Shown here: one piece after another, positions 63,661-64,000 of the stretch
Position numbering within the stretch: the stretch's first letter is position 1
Layout of the letters: each line of letters starts with the position of its first letter
Source of the DNA: Pristionchus mayeri
Taxonomy: Eukaryota > Nematoda > Chromadorea > Rhabditida > Neodiplogasteridae
Length of the DNA: 64,000 bases
Direction of reading: 5' to 3'
NCBI GenBank assembly: GCA_036245805.1
Contig: BTRK01000003.1
Span: 1,736,001-1,800,000 of the forward strand
The notes under the pieces: model-generated
What the model saw: the letters and a program-made list of their open reading frames with translations, nothing else
Databases searched by the model: none
What the model was told of the DNA's origin: nothing
Made by a program: the position numbers and the translations under genes

Positions 63661-64000
63661 GATGAACATACCATGCTTGACATTTGGCCTTAGAGCATGG
63701 AGCTCTATTTCAAAGAATACGACTTGCAGGCAGCGAGAAAGTCGATCACTTCGTGAAGAACGAGCAGCAGTAGACACAACTTTCAAAAATTTGTCGACGA
63801 CCGAAGTTCGCTGATAGGGACCCAGTGAAAAGGAGAGATGATGAACATACCATGCTTGACATTTGGCCTTAGAGCATGGAGCTCTATTGCAAAGAATACG
63901 ACTTGCAGGCAACGAGAAAGTCGATCACTTCGTTAAGAACGAGAAGAGATGATGTACATACCATGCTTGACATTTGGCCTTAGAGCATGGAGCTCTATTT

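Larger units (their letters stand above)
36904..64000. repeat. Satellite array, ~176-178-bp monomer, about 150 copies
   Basis: Head-to-tail monomers with GATGAACATACCATGCTT, GCCTTAGAGCATG, AGAATACGACTTGCAGGCA, AAGTCGATCACTTCGT, TTTGTCGACGACCGAAGTTC and a variable linker. Spacing is 176 bp at 62261, 62437, 62613 and 62789. Three linker types are seen: CTGATAGGGACCCAGTAAAA, CAAGTAAACCAGTAAAAAGA (about 10 bp longer) and CTGATATGGACCCAGTCAAA. The array runs off the right edge. Repeated minus-strand ORFs of 60-147 residues are by-products of the monomer and change frame between units, so no protein is proposed. Confidence 0.98.

Noticed and set aside
50812..63912. Repeated minus-strand ORFs of 60-147 residues in the satellite
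   Set aside because: They are translations of the 176-178-bp monomer, are interrupted at random, and the monomer length is not always a multiple of three. No domain or start context.
36904..64000. CRISPR-like array
   Set aside because: Repeats are adjacent whole monomers without unique spacers, and the genome is eukaryotic.

Overview
This window is eukaryotic and most likely comes from a free-living nematode, probably a diplogasterid such as Pristionchus. The species is inferred. The evidence is short introns with GTGAG/GTAAG donors and TTTCAG/TTTAAG acceptors, an ATG directly behind a TTCAG acceptor (as at SL trans-splice sites), a BEL/Pao retroelement with a tRNA-Gly type primer site, and a very high load of inverted repeats and satellites.

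Region 1 (1-18246, + strand) holds the 3' part of an ATR-type PI3K-like checkpoint kinase (C. elegans atl-1). Nineteen exons can be read, from the end of the FAT domain through the kinase core to the FATC end at 18246. Between the exon with the kinase active-site loops (ends 3217) and the next exon (16991) lies a 13.8-kb intron. It contains two related Ala/Lys-rich minus-strand ORFs, inverted copies of a GGACAAAATGTCC repeat, a roughly 8.1-kb DNA transposon with imperfect ~0.3-kb terminal inverted repeats and a 12-exon antisense MULE transposase gene, two ~1-kb foldback palindromes, and a 122-bp satellite.

Region 2 (19300-21800) is a decayed, internally deleted transposase-like gene of a family I recognise but cannot name.

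Region 3 (22257-31525) is a host gene for a charged coiled-coil protein with a C-terminal membrane helix. BEL/Pao sequence interrupts it: a 388-bp LTR and an intact gag-pol ORF lie in one intron, and a gag remnant plus a nearly identical LTR lie in the next. A 26-residue host exon sits between them. A small putative membrane protein follows.

Region 4 (31850-36890) is a mosaic of MITEs, ACAAAACGGCAACG repeats, a lone mariner-type terminus, and a decayed copy of four atl-1 exons in the circularly permuted order 17-18-15-16.

Region 5 (about 36900-64000, continuing past the window) is a satellite of ~176-178-bp monomers, about 150 copies, with several higher-order periods. One 364-bp TTAA-flanked MITE carrying a tRNA-like Pol III promoter interrupts it.

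The only confident host genes are atl-1 and the coiled-coil gene. Nearly everything else is repetitive DNA.
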